Assembly (NCBI RefSeq): GCF_030252425.1
Contig: NZ_CP126994.1
Location: forward strand, 1-64,000
From: Acidisoma sp. PAMC 29798
Lineage (GTDB): Bacteria > Pseudomonadota > Alphaproteobacteria > Acetobacterales > Acetobacteraceae
Direction: 5' to 3'
DNA length: 64,000 nt
Shown: positions 8,537 to 17,004 of the stretch, one piece after another
Position numbering within the stretch: the stretch's first letter is position 1
Layout: the number at the start of each line of letters is the position of its first letter
Position numbers and translations under genes: made by a program
Notes under the pieces: model-generated
The model's database searches: none
What the model was told of the DNA's origin: nothing
What the model saw: the letters and a program-made list of their open reading frames with translations, nothing else

Positions 8537-9291
8537 GCGAGGCGGCCGGAGGTGGCGCGCGCCCAGGGCATCGCCCAGCGCTCGATCAGCACGATGAGGC
8601 CGACCAGCACCATGCTGGAGGCTGTGCCGATGAGCACCGCCGCCCAGACCTCATCATTGCGATACTGCGAACTCTCAAAGACGATGAGGTAACCGAGGCC
8701 GCGGTCGGCCGCGACCCATTCGGCGACGATGGCGGCGACGAAGCAGCTACAGGCCGAGAATTTCAGCGCCGTGAAGATGAATGGCAATGCCGCCGGCAGC
8801 CGCACCATCCAAAGCCGCTGAAATCCACTCGCCGACAGGCTGTGCAGCAACTCGCCAACCTCGGCATCCGCGCTGCGCAATCCGCGCATGCCGTTCACCA
8901 GCATCGGAAAGAAGACCAGGAAGATGGCGACGAGGATCTTCGGCTCCATGCCATCTCCGAAGCCGATGATGAGCGCCGGCGTGACGGCGCCGATGGGAAT
9001 CGCCTGCGCCGCCATGGCGAGGGGCAGCACCGAGCGGCGACTGACCGGTGATCCCACGAACAGAATGGCCAGCAGCAGCCCTATGCTATTGCCGATGACG
9101 AGGCCGGTGATCGCCTCGGTGGCGGTGATGCCGGCATTGAAGGCGAGCACGCCGGCGTCATTCCAAAAGGCCGCCACAACCGCGAGCGGCGAGGGCAGCA
9201 CCAGCGGGTCGATCCATTGCAGGGCCGTCACGGCCCACCACAGGATCAGCACAAGCACGAAGACCGCGACCGGGCCGAAGACGCGCCTCAT
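8533..9291 (-). CDS. ABC transporter permease (SsuC/TauC-like), second of pair
   Basis: Inner-membrane permease of the nitrate/sulfonate/taurine-type (BPD_transp_1) family, 252 residues, about six membrane segments. The cytoplasmic EAA-type loop is visible as ELLHSLSASGFQRLWMVRLP. The ATG at 9291 overlaps the TGA of the first permease by four bases; an in-frame extension upstream lies inside that gene and is rejected. Together with 9288-10067 it would form a heterodimeric translocation pore served by the ATPase at 11182-12045. Most SsuABC-type systems use one permease as a homodimer, so two distinct permease genes in one operon are worth noting. Confidence 0.88.
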   Translation of the reverse strand: MRRVFGPVAVFVLVLILWWAVTALQWIDPLVLPSPLAVVAAFWNDAGVLAFNAGITATEAITGLVIGNSIGLLLAILFVGSPVSRRSVLPLAMAAQAIPIGAVTPALIIGFGDGMEPKILVAIFLVFFPMLVNGMRGLRSADAEVGELLHSLSASGFQRLWMVRLPAALPFIFTALKFSACSCFVAAIVAEWVAADRGLGYLIVFESSQYRNDEVWAAVLIGTASSMVLVGLIVLIERWAMPWARATSGRLA

Positions 9292-10067
9292 GAGGTCGTC
9301 TCCGCCGCAAGCCAGGGCATAGCAAGCCGCTCCGCCAGGGTAACGAGGCCCACGAGGATCAGCGTCAATGCGGCCGTGACGACGACCGCCGCCCAGAGTG
9401 TGGGGATTTTGAAATACTGGCCCGAGATCACGATCAAATAGCCGAGGCCGACATTCGATCCGATCCATTCGCCGACGATGGCGGTGATGAAGGAGGCGGA
9501 GGCGCTGACCTTCAGCGCCGCGAACAGATAGGGCAGGGCGGCCGGCAGTTCGACCATCCGCAGCCGCTGCGGACTGGTGGCGGATAGGCTGTGCAGCAGC
9601 TCATGATAGCCGATATCGGCTTCCCGCAAGCCGCGCGTCATGTTGATGAGCATTGGAAAGAATGCGGCGATGGAGACCACGGTGAGGATCGCCGGCAGGC
9701 CGCGCCCGATGAGCAGCACGATCAGCGGCGTGATGGCGGCGATGGGCACCGCCTGGCTCGCCAGCGCCAGCGGGAAGAAGCACTGCCGTAGCCAGCGGGA
9801 GGAGGCCAGCAGAATGGCGGCGACGACGCCCGCGAAGCTGCCGAGGGCGAAGCCGCCCAAGGCCTCCATCGTCGTCGCCGTTCCGTGCCGCAGCAACACG
9901 GACGCGCTGGTGCAGAGTGCCTTGAGCAGCACCAGGGGCGCCGGCAGAAGGTAATTCGCGATGAAGCCATGCGCACTCAGCCAGGCCCAGAGGCCGACGA
10001 TCAGGACGACGAGCATGGTCGGCGGCAGCACGACAGCGCCAGCGCGGGTGAGGCGTTCGGGCCTCAT
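9288..10067 (-). CDS. ABC transporter permease (SsuC/TauC-like), first of pair
   Basis: Inner-membrane permease, 259 residues, related to the adjacent permease at 8533-9291 and sharing its EAA-type loop (ELLHSLSATSPQRLRMVELP). An N-terminal membrane segment starts near residue 15, with about six segments in all. The gene follows the binding-protein gene after 60 bases and overlaps the second permease by four. The two permeases look like an old duplication, with the same order of conserved segments but clearly different sequence. Confidence 0.88.
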   Translation of the reverse strand: MRPERLTRAGAVVLPPTMLVVLIVGLWAWLSAHGFIANYLLPAPLVLLKALCTSASVLLRHGTATTMEALGGFALGSFAGVVAAILLASSRWLRQCFFPLALASQAVPIAAITPLIVLLIGRGLPAILTVVSIAAFFPMLINMTRGLREADIGYHELLHSLSATSPQRLRMVELPAALPYLFAALKVSASASFITAIVGEWIGSNVGLGYLIVISGQYFKIPTLWAAVVVTAALTLILVGLVTLAERLAMPWLAAETTS

Positions 10068-10127
10068 TCCGATACCCCTGTCGGTGTGATGTCCGCGCGG
10101 CTCATGCGCATCGGTGGTTGTTCCGGC

Positions 10128-11144
10128 TCAGAACTTCGGCATATCCGCTTGTTCGAGGATCGAGGTTGTCAGCACACCATCGGTCGGGATGACGGTGGAC
10201 GTGACGCCGGCATCCTTGAGGTTCTGCGCCGTCTGTTGCCAGATCGACGGATCGAGCCAGAGAATGCCCTTTTCGGCGGTCAGCGCGCTTTTCATGTAAA
10301 TGACCTGCTGCTCGGCTTGAAAGATCTGCTGTGCGCGGTCGAGCCCGTCGACGAAGTTGCCGTCGATAATATAGTTCGCGGCGGCCTTCGGATCCTTATA
10401 GAAACCAGACCAGCCTTTGCCGGTGGCGCGGAGGAATTTCACCAACGTCGCCTGGTTCGCGGCTTTGGCGAAATAGGCGCTTTTCACGAAGAAGGAATCG
10501 GCCTGCGCGTTAAGGCCGTATTTGCCGAGCGGCAACACCGTGGTCGGCACGCCCGCCTGCTGCACCAGCAGCGGCTCATTGAACGCAAAAGTGGTGATTT
10601 CGCAGCCGATGCGGCCGGCGATCAAAAGGGAGACATCATTCGGGCCGACCGTCATCGTTTTCACATCGGCCGGGGAGACGTTGTTCTTCTCCAGGAAGAG
10701 TTTGTAATAAGGTGCGGCATTGACCTTCACACCGACGGTCTTACCCTTGAGATCGGCGGGCACGGTGACGCCGCTATCCTTGCGACACGTCATGGCGATC
10801 GGCTGGGTTTGGAACTGGCCCGCGAAAACCATAAACTTTTCGCCGCGTCCCTCGGCGGCGAGAATGGGTTCGGGATTGTCGATGCCGATCGTCGCGATGC
10901 CGGCGGCGACCATCTGCACCTGATCGACGCCTTGGCCGGCGGGGATCAGCGTCACGTCCAGACCTTCGGCCTTATAGTAGCCGGCATGCAGCGCGTATTC
11001 CGGGCCATACATTTCGACATTGGGAATATAGCCGAGCACGACAGAAAGCTTCGTCATGCCGGCGGCCTCGGCATGGCCTGCGCCGATGTTGAGCATAGCG
11101 GCGCCCGCGAGAAGTGACGCTACCCAGAGATGACGAGTTCGCAT
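10128..11144 (-). CDS. ABC transporter periplasmic substrate-binding protein (NMT1/SsuA-like)
   Basis: Periplasmic binding protein of the NMT1/THI5-SsuA type, 338 residues. The ATG at 11144 is preferred over 11168 because GAGGAAG stands five bases before it and because it gives a clean signal peptide: a basic start (MRTRHLW), a hydrophobic core (ASLLAGAAMLNIGAG) and a cleavage site near HAEA. The mature protein begins with the family pattern LGYIPNVEMYGPEYALHAGY followed by GLDVTLIPAGQG. This family binds pyrimidine precursors, sulfonates, nitrate or aromatic compounds. No TPP riboswitch precedes the operon, which argues against thiamine-precursor uptake. Confidence 0.88.
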   Translation of the reverse strand: MRTRHLWVASLLAGAAMLNIGAGHAEAAGMTKLSVVLGYIPNVEMYGPEYALHAGYYKAEGLDVTLIPAGQGVDQVQMVAAGIATIGIDNPEPILAAEGRGEKFMVFAGQFQTQPIAMTCRKDSGVTVPADLKGKTVGVKVNAAPYYKLFLEKNNVSPADVKTMTVGPNDVSLLIAGRIGCEITTFAFNEPLLVQQAGVPTTVLPLGKYGLNAQADSFFVKSAYFAKAANQATLVKFLRATGKGWSGFYKDPKAAANYIIDGNFVDGLDRAQQIFQAEQQVIYMKSALTAEKGILWLDPSIWQQTAQNLKDAGVTSTVIPTDGVLTTSILEQADMPKF

Positions 11145-11181
11145 TAAAACTTCCTCTTTCATGGCCAAGGTGAAGGTTCCG

Positions 11182-12045
11182 TTAGGCGGTCATGCTATGG
11201 CCGAGGGCGTGGCGCACCTCCGCCTCCAACCGGCCAAAGCGTGGGTCATCGCGCATCTCGGGCGTGCGGTGATGACCGAAATCGACATCGATGCGGCGCG
11301 TGATCCGCCCCGGTCGTGGTGACATGACAACGACGGTGTCGGACAGAATGATCGCTTCGCTGATCGAATGGGTGACGAGCAGAAGCGTCGCCTTCGTCTC
11401 CTCAAGGATGCGCAGCAACTCGAAATTGAGGCGGTCGCGCGTCAATTCGTCCAGCGCGCCGAATGGCTCGTCCATAAACAGGTAGGCGGGCTTCAGCGTC
11501 AGGGCGCGCGCGATGGCGGCGCGCTGCCGCATGCCGCCAGAGAGTTCCGAGGGATAGGCTTTTTCAAAACCCTTTAAGCCAACCATTTCGATCGCGGCTT
11601 CGGCGCGACGCCGACGCTCCGCACGATCGACACGCGCGACTTCCAACCCGAGTTCGACATTACCCAGCACCTTGCGCCAGGGAAGCATGACGGCGTTCTG
11701 GGAAACGAGCGCGAAGCGCCGCGAGGCGCGAGCCTGGGCGGGCGTCATGCCGCCGAGCAGCGCCGTGCCTGCCGTCGGCTTGACGATGTCGGACAGGATG
11801 CGCAGCAGCGTGGACTTGCCGCAGCCCGAGGCGCCGATCAGGGACACCCAGGACCCGGCCGCGACCTCAAGATCGCAACCGGAAAGGGCCGTGACGGTCT
11901 GGCTGCCGCGGCGATAGACCATCTCGACATTCTGGATCGACAGCCCGTCGGCCCGCACGGTCGCAGTCTGCGCCCGACTGGTGGTCGTGGCGGCGGAAGC
12001 CGAAAATTGAGGCAGGATTGCCGCGCCGGGGGTCGCAGAGACCAT
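11182..12045 (-). CDS. ABC transporter ATPase (SsuB/TauB-like)
   Basis: Cytoplasmic ATP-binding subunit, 287 residues. Walker A is GASGCGKSTLL, the Q-loop lies in FALVSQNAVMLPW, the signature is LSGGMRQR, Walker B with the catalytic Glu is YLFMDEPFGALDE and the H-loop is LLVTHSISEA. All catalytic residues are intact. The first ~35 residues are a Ser/Thr/Ala-rich extension before the fold, so a start further downstream is possible. It is the first gene of an eight-gene minus-strand operon (ATPase, binding protein, two permeases, flavin monooxygenase, CocE hydrolase, cupin, cysteine hydrolase). Confidence 0.9.
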   Translation of the reverse strand: MVSATPGAAILPQFSASAATTTSRAQTATVRADGLSIQNVEMVYRRGSQTVTALSGCDLEVAAGSWVSLIGASGCGKSTLLRILSDIVKPTAGTALLGGMTPAQARASRRFALVSQNAVMLPWRKVLGNVELGLEVARVDRAERRRRAEAAIEMVGLKGFEKAYPSELSGGMRQRAAIARALTLKPAYLFMDEPFGALDELTRDRLNFELLRILEETKATLLLVTHSISEAIILSDTVVVMSPRPGRITRRIDVDFGHHRTPEMRDDPRFGRLEAEVRHALGHSMTA

Positions 12046-12060
12046 AAAACCCTCACACTA

Positions 12061-12077
12061 TGCCGCGAAACGCGGCA
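12061..12077. promoter_or_regulatory. Perfect inverted repeat in the divergent promoter region
   Basis: TGCCGCG-AAA-CGCGGCA is a perfect 7-bp inverted repeat with a three-base loop, 16 bases upstream of the ATPase start codon. It lies in the 163-base space (12046-12208) between the divergent ABC operon and the creatininase-family gene. It may be an operator or a short leader hairpin of the minus-strand operon. No clear sigma-70 boxes were identified in the rest of the space. Confidence 0.4.
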
Positions 12078-12208
12078 GTGAAGGGGCATGGTCCGCTAAG
12101 ATGACTGCCATGGGAACCGTTTTTTTGAGCGCGTTGCGATGCCTAATCGGCAGCGGTCAGGCCAGAAAAAGGGTCGTATGAGGGTCAGTGAGTAGTGAAA
12201 GGTAATCC

Positions 12209-13030
12209 ATGATGAAAGCGCCGTCGTCGCATTGGTGGTGGGATCTCTCCACCAGGGAATTCGCCGAACTCGACATGAGCGGGATTGTCGCCATCCTGCC
12301 GGTGGGTGCGGTGGAGCAGCACGGCCCGCATTTGCCTGTGCGCGTCGATGCCGCAATCAATGCCGGTATCCTGGCGCGCGCGGTAGCCCTGATGCCCGCC
12401 GATATGCCGGCGCTGGTTCTGCCCGCGCTGCCGATCGGCAAATCCAATGAGCATATCGCGTTCCCCGGCACACTGACTCTGCCGTATGAGCTGCTCGCGA
12501 GGCTGTGGTTCGAGGTCGCGAAGAGCGCGTGGCGTGCCGGCGTGCGCAAGATCATCCTGTTCAATTCCCATGGCGGCCAGCCGCAGGTGATGGAGATCGT
12601 CTGCCGGGAATTGCGCGTGGAACTCGGTATGTTTGCCGTGGGCGCGAGTTGGTTCCGCACCATCAACTCCAGCGACCTCTATAGCGCGGGGGAAGTCCGG
12701 CACGGCATCCATGGCGGCGAGTCCGAAACCTCGGTCATGCTGCATCTCCATCCCGATCTGGTGCAAATGGCGCATGCTGCGGATTTCGTGCCGCGTTCGG
12801 TGGAATTGGAGCGTACGAATGTGCTGCTGACGCCCGAAGGCGGCGTGGGCTTCGGTTGGCAGGCGCAGGATCTGCACCCCGGCGGCGCTTGCGGCAATGC
12901 GGCTGCGGCCGACGCGGCACGGGGTGCCGTGCAGGTGGAGCGCGCGGCGCAGGCGCTCTTGGGGCTGATCGCGGAAGTGCAGGCCTATCCGATGGCGGCG
13001 GTCACTGCGAAGACGGCATATAACGGGTGA
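12209..13030 (+). CDS. Creatininase-family amidohydrolase
   Basis: Creatininase-family metal-dependent amidohydrolase, 273 residues, near the usual ~260. The metal ligands are visible: Glu and His in GAVEQHGPHLP, an Asp shortly after (RVDAAI), His in FNSHGGQ and Glu in HGGESETSV. Family members open cyclic amides such as creatinine, or act on formamide-type intermediates in riboflavin/F420 and mycofactocin biosynthesis. It starts ATGATG with GAAAGG upstream. It is divergent from the ABC/flavin-monooxygenase operon and convergent with a lysR gene, so it probably belongs to the same nitrogen-compound catabolism. Assignment to MftE is unlikely because no other mycofactocin gene is nearby. Confidence 0.87.
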   Translation: MMKAPSSHWWWDLSTREFAELDMSGIVAILPVGAVEQHGPHLPVRVDAAINAGILARAVALMPADMPALVLPALPIGKSNEHIAFPGTLTLPYELLARLWFEVAKSAWRAGVRKIILFNSHGGQPQVMEIVCRELRVELGMFAVGASWFRTINSSDLYSAGEVRHGIHGGESETSVMLHLHPDLVQMAHAADFVPRSVELERTNVLLTPEGGVGFGWQAQDLHPGGACGNAAAADAARGAVQVERAAQALLGLIAEVQAYPMAAVTAKTAYNG

Positions 13031-13046
13031 GCACTGGCGTCTCACG

Positions 13047-13117
13047 GCGGAATACGCTGCGCTTTTCCGCCCTACGATGCCGCACGTCGCGTAGGGTGGA
13101 AAAGCGCAGCGCATTCA
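13047..13117. repeat. Dispersed REP-like inverted repeat, copy 1 (two arms)
   Basis: A left arm (GGCGGAATACGCTGCGC, then TTTTCCGCCCTAC) and a right arm reading as its near reverse complement (GTAGGGTGGAAAAGCGCAGC) enclose a short loop. It lies between the stop codons of the convergent creatininase and lysR genes, where it may also end transcription from both sides. Related copies are at 15561-15590, 26719-26792 and 52244-52317. Confidence 0.8.
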
Positions 13118-13119
13118 CC

Positions 13120-14028
13120 TCATCCACTCACAGCCGTGGCCGCGATGGCGATCTTGATCTGCTCCGCCAGGAGGCTCGTGAGGGCGTCGACGCCCCGATC
13201 CCGCCCGATGAGCATCAGGGTCTGCACCCGGCCCCGCAACTCATGCACCGGAATATAGGCGAGCCGGCCAGCCCGCTTCTCCCATTCGATATCGAAGGGC
13301 GTGAGGAAGGTGATCGCCTGGTCCAGCATCGCGGCATGCCGCATGACCTCGATCGAATTCGTCTCCAAGGTCGGCTCGATCTGGAGGGAGGTTCCGGCAA
13401 AGGCATCGTTCAGGTAGGGGCGGATCGCCATCCCCTCCTCCGCGACGATCAACGGATAATCCGCGCAATCACTGAGGCGGAGCAGGCTGCGGCTCGCCAG
13501 AGGGTGATCGGGCGCCATGACCGCGCCCAGCCGGCCGACGCGGGAGGCCAGCACGCGGAAGGTAGCATCGCGTGGGAAATCGAAGCCGAGACCCATATCG
13601 GCCTCCCCCGCCGCAACGGCCGCCATGATCTCATGCCCCGTCGGCAGCAATCGCAGCGTGAGCTTCACGCGGGGGGAGCTGCGGCGGAAATCCACGGCAA
13701 TACGCGGCACCATATTCGCGGCCAGGCCGCTCATAATGGCGAGCGTGATTTCACCGCGCCGCAGGCCCTTCAATTCCTCAATACGGCGCTGGACCCGCTC
13801 CATGTCCTTCAGTGTCTGGCGCACATGCCGGATCATGATCTCCCCGGCCGTGGTCGGCATCAGCTTGCGCGGCAGGCGTAGAAACAAGGGCGTGCCAAGC
13901 TCCGCCTCCAGGGCCAGGATCTGGCGGTTGATGGCGGAGGAGGCGACGTTGAGGCGCGTTGCGGCCTTGCGCATGGAGCCGAGACGCGCGACCTCATCGA
14001 GATAGGTCAGGAGACGGCTATGGAGCAT
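13120..14028 (-). CDS. LysR-family transcriptional regulator
   Basis: LysR-type regulator, 302 residues. An N-terminal winged helix-turn-helix occupies about residues 1-62 (LDEVARLGSMRKAATRLNVA, then SSAINRQILALEAELGTPLF), followed by the effector-binding domain with two periplasmic-binding-like lobes. It is divergent from the cytosine-deaminase-like gene (start 14188), the classic arrangement for a LysR regulator and its target. It may also act on the creatininase and the two ABC operons. The inducer is unknown, presumably a substrate of these catabolic enzymes. Confidence 0.9.
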   Translation of the reverse strand: MLHSRLLTYLDEVARLGSMRKAATRLNVASSAINRQILALEAELGTPLFLRLPRKLMPTTAGEIMIRHVRQTLKDMERVQRRIEELKGLRRGEITLAIMSGLAANMVPRIAVDFRRSSPRVKLTLRLLPTGHEIMAAVAAGEADMGLGFDFPRDATFRVLASRVGRLGAVMAPDHPLASRSLLRLSDCADYPLIVAEEGMAIRPYLNDAFAGTSLQIEPTLETNSIEVMRHAAMLDQAITFLTPFDIEWEKRAGRLAYIPVHELRGRVQTLMLIGRDRGVDALTSLLAEQIKIAIAATAVSG

Positions 14029-14056
14029 GGTGACTCTCCTGCGGCAGCATGAACAC

Positions 14057-14069
14057 GCGGACTGTCCGC
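14057..14069. promoter_or_regulatory. Palindrome between lysR and the deaminase gene
   Basis: GCGGAC-T-GTCCGC is a perfect 6-bp inverted repeat centred 35 bases upstream of the lysR start and about 125 bases before the deaminase gene. Its position in a divergent LysR-target spacer makes it a plausible operator, although the GC-rich arms differ from the usual T-N11-A LysR box. The rest of the 159-base spacer shows nothing else I can support. Confidence 0.35.
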
Positions 14070-14187
14070 TTTTAGGCAGCGCATCAGGTGGGATTCAAAT
14101 GCTTTTACCAACCCGCCGTGGTGGTGTCTTATGGTGCGCCTCTCGCCGGTCCCTTTTTGCCTGGAGCCACGCTGCGATGCTGACGAC

Positions 14188-15546
14188 ATGACGCTCCCTG
14201 AAATTCCCACCACCGTCTGGCTGCGTGGTGCGGCGCTTCCCGCCGGCACGATCGATGACCCGTCATTGATGCGGCTCGGCGTGCCGCGCGAGGGCTATCT
14301 GCATGACGCCGATCTGCGCATCGAAGACGGCGTCATTGCCGCGATCGAACCCGCTGGCACGGCGCCGGAGGGTATCGACCTCGCCGGCGGCATCGTCTGG
14401 CCGTGTTTCGTCGATATGCACACGCATCTCGACAAGGGCCATGTCGTGCGTCGCACGCCCAACCCGGACGGCACCTTCTTCGGTGCATTGACGGCGACGG
14501 GCGCGGATCGCGCGGCCTTCTGGACTGCCGAGGATATCGCCGCACGGATGGAGTTCGGGCTGCGCTGTGCCTATGCCCATGGCGTCGGTGCCATCCGCAC
14601 CCATCTCGATAGTTTTGGCGACCAGGCCGAGATTTCCTGGGGCGTCTTCCGGGACATGCGGGCGCGGTGGGAGGGGCGGATCGCGCTCCAGGCCGTCGCC
14701 CTGGTGACCATCGACCAATATGCGGAAGACTTCGGCGCGACGCTGGCTGCGTTGGTGGCTCGCTCTTCCGGTGTTCTCGGTGCCGTGACGCGGTTGAGTG
14801 GCGCAGACCATGGGCCGGTGACGGAGATCGACGGATTGCTCGACCGCCTGTTCATCCAGGCCAAAACACATGGTCTCGATGTCGATCTGCATGTCGATGA
14901 GACGGATGACGTGTCGGCCTTTACCCTGCCGCGCATTGTGGCGGCTGTGGAGCGCCACGATTTCCAAGGCCGTGTCACCTGCGGGCATTGCTGCAACCTG
15001 GCACTTCAGCCGGAGGAAGTCGCCGCCGCGACAATCGCCGCTTGCGCCCGGCTGGGCATCACCATCGTCACGCTCCCATCTGCGAATATGTATTTGCAGG
15101 ATCGTGTGAATGGGCGGACGCCGCGTTGGCGCGGCGTCACGCTCGCGCATGAACTCAAGCAGGCTGGCGTGTCGGTGGCGGTTGCAACCGACAATTGCCG
15201 CGACGCCTTTGTGCCCTATGGCGACCACGACACGCTCGACAGTTTCCGCTTTACGGTGCGGGTGTCACATCTCGATCACCCTTATGGTGACTGGGGTGGC
15301 AGCATTACGCGCCAGCCGGCGGAGACGATGGGATTGGCCACGATCGGTGCTATAGGCGTCGGGCGTTCAGCGGATTTGGTGCTGACACGCGCGCGGAGTT
15401 TCGACGAGTTGGTGTCGCGCCCTCAGGCGGACCGCAGGGTCTTGCGATCGGGCCGCGCGATTGACACCACGCTGCCGGATTATGCGGAACTCGACCATCT
15501 GGCGAAGGCGACGCCGCGCAGCACGGAGGGGCCGAGCGCGGCGTGA
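14188..15546 (+). CDS. Cytosine deaminase-like amidohydrolase
   Basis: Metal-dependent amidohydrolase of the cytosine deaminase / N-isopropylammelide hydrolase group, 452 residues. Ligands are visible in order: HTHLDKGH, a mid-barrel RTHLDS, HVDETDD, then CGHCC and finally the metal Asp in VATDNCRD. These match the TIM-barrel pattern of CodA-type enzymes that deaminate cytosine, creatinine or s-triazine-like rings. The ATG at 14188 (MTLPEIP) is chosen because the fold begins there; an in-frame GTG or ATG near 14131 would add 19 unlikely residues. It is divergent from lysR and convergent with the FAD-oxidase/ABC operon. With creatininase and two importers nearby, it fits a heterocyclic-nitrogen salvage locus. 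Confidence 0.85.
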   Translation: MTLPEIPTTVWLRGAALPAGTIDDPSLMRLGVPREGYLHDADLRIEDGVIAAIEPAGTAPEGIDLAGGIVWPCFVDMHTHLDKGHVVRRTPNPDGTFFGALTATGADRAAFWTAEDIAARMEFGLRCAYAHGVGAIRTHLDSFGDQAEISWGVFRDMRARWEGRIALQAVALVTIDQYAEDFGATLAALVARSSGVLGAVTRLSGADHGPVTEIDGLLDRLFIQAKTHGLDVDLHVDETDDVSAFTLPRIVAAVERHDFQGRVTCGHCCNLALQPEEVAAATIAACARLGITIVTLPSANMYLQDRVNGRTPRWRGVTLAHELKQAGVSVAVATDNCRDAFVPYGDHDTLDSFRFTVRVSHLDHPYGDWGGSITRQPAETMGLATIGAIGVGRSADLVLTRARSFDELVSRPQADRRVLRSGRAIDTTLPDYAELDHLAKATPRSTEGPSAA

Positions 15547-15560
15547 GGACGCGACAGTGG

Positions 15561-15590
15561 CGTAGGGCGGAAAAGCGCAGCGTATTCCGC
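15561..15590. repeat. Dispersed REP-like repeat, copy 2 (single arm)
   Basis: One arm of the family seen at 13047-13117, reading GTAGGGCGGAAAAGCGCAGC then GTATTCCGC. It fills the 45-base space between the convergent deaminase and FAD-oxidase stop codons. Confidence 0.75.
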
Positions 15591-15591
15591 A

Positions 15592-16998
15592 TCACCCTGC
15601 CGGTGCGGAGAAGAGGTATTTGCGCTCGCTCTTGAAGTCGAAATCGGGATCGTCCCAGGCGATCATCTTGCCGGGATTGAGCAATCCCTTGGGATCGACC
15701 TCACGCTTGAAGGCCAGTTGGCCGAGGTCGGAGCGCTTCATTCCGCCTTCCTCCAGCGTGTAGCGATGGGGATTGAAGACGAGGCACCCATTCGCCTCGA
15801 ACAGTCGCACGATCTCGTCCAACCGTTCCTCCGTTGTGAACCGGATCAGCGGCAGGCCTGAACAGACAACGCGACCGTCGAAACGGATGAACTCCAAATG
15901 ATCGGACATCTCGGGGCCGATCAGCGCGCTCATGCGCGCGACGGCCGCGAGATGATCGGGAAAAGGATACAGCGTCTGCAAATAGGTGATCGTGGGATCG
16001 ACCCGCCGGGCGACGAGCGTCGTGTGGTTCCAGGTCAATTCGAACAGCGGTGGCATCGTGCGCTGCGCCTCCGCCGAGATCTGGTCGGAACGAAACACCG
16101 TCTCGCCCTGGTGCCGCCGGACGAAGGCGTCGAGCGCGGCGGCCGAGTGCGGCGCCACCATGATCAAGACCGCCGCCTGATCGTGGCGGATGAATTTACC
16201 GTGGGCGCTGAAATACTCATGCGCGATCGGCGCCGCCATGACGGACAATTCCTTCAACAGGATGCCGTCCTCATTGCCCAGGCGGTCGGCGAAGGCGGCC
16301 GCGCGCTCCATGCTCTCAAAGCCGACCATGACATCGATCCAGTCATAGGCGGGCGCCAAAGGCATTTCGCATGCGGTGATGATGCCGTTGGTGCCATAGG
16401 CATGGGCGACCTTGGCGATCTCATCGCCCTCCAACACCAGCACGCGTGGGCTTGCTTCCATGGTAACGACGCGCAACCGTGTGACATTGCCGATGTTGCG
16501 CAAGCCGCCCCAGCGAATGGATCCGACGCCGCCTGACCCGCCGGCGATGAAGCCGCCGATGGAGGCGGTGCGGTGGGTGGAGGGGAACATGCGCAGTTCC
16601 TGGCCGGAATGCGCGCGGGTTGCGGCGTCAATCTTGCCGAGCAGCGCGCCGGCACCGGCGGTCACGGTGCCCGGCCCGATATGCGTGATGGCATTCAGCC
16701 CGCCGAGGCTGAGTACCATGCCGCCTGACAGTGGCATCGCCTGGCCGTAATTGCCCGTGCCGCTGCCGCGGGGCGTCACTGGCACATCGGCGTCAAAGGC
16801 GGCCGCGATCGCTTGGCAGACCTCGGCTTCTGTGGTGGGGCTCACTACGAGATCGCCGGTGACGTGGTCGAGGTCGCGCTTGAGGATCGGGGAATACCAG
16901 TAGAAGTCGCGGCTCTTTTTGCGAACGAGTCCGGGCTCGTCCTCCACCACCAGACCCACCAGATTCGCCTTCAGCCGCTCAAGATCGCGCATGCTCAT
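15592..16998 (-). CDS. FAD-binding oxidase (PCMH/GlcD type)
   Basis: Flavoprotein of the FAD-linked oxidase (PCMH) family, 468 residues. The FAD-binding half shows VTPRGSGTGNYGQAMPLSGG and, later, GGFIAGGSGGVGSIRWGG; the C-terminus ends with the family pattern DPKGLLNPGKMI. Such enzymes oxidise 2-hydroxy acids or alcohols and pass electrons to the respiratory chain. It has a GAAGG site before an ATG at 16998 and follows the ABC permease gene by six bases, so it is the last gene of the second ABC operon. The substrate is not clear; the active-site region differs from GlcD and from the second FAD oxidase at 40151-41551. Confidence 0.85.
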   Translation of the reverse strand: MSMRDLERLKANLVGLVVEDEPGLVRKKSRDFYWYSPILKRDLDHVTGDLVVSPTTEAEVCQAIAAAFDADVPVTPRGSGTGNYGQAMPLSGGMVLSLGGLNAITHIGPGTVTAGAGALLGKIDAATRAHSGQELRMFPSTHRTASIGGFIAGGSGGVGSIRWGGLRNIGNVTRLRVVTMEASPRVLVLEGDEIAKVAHAYGTNGIITACEMPLAPAYDWIDVMVGFESMERAAAFADRLGNEDGILLKELSVMAAPIAHEYFSAHGKFIRHDQAAVLIMVAPHSAAALDAFVRRHQGETVFRSDQISAEAQRTMPPLFELTWNHTTLVARRVDPTITYLQTLYPFPDHLAAVARMSALIGPEMSDHLEFIRFDGRVVCSGLPLIRFTTEERLDEIVRLFEANGCLVFNPHRYTLEEGGMKRSDLGQLAFKREVDPKGLLNPGKMIAWDDPDFDFKSERKYLFSAPAG

Positions 16999-17004
16999 CC
17001 TTCG

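Noticed and set aside
9885-11117. Plus-strand open frame of 410 codons
   Set aside because: Shadow of the binding-protein gene on the other strand; no recognisable domain and no ribosome site.
12209-13030. Mycofactocin peptidase MftE
   Set aside because: Same superfamily, but no mftA-mftD genes are present.
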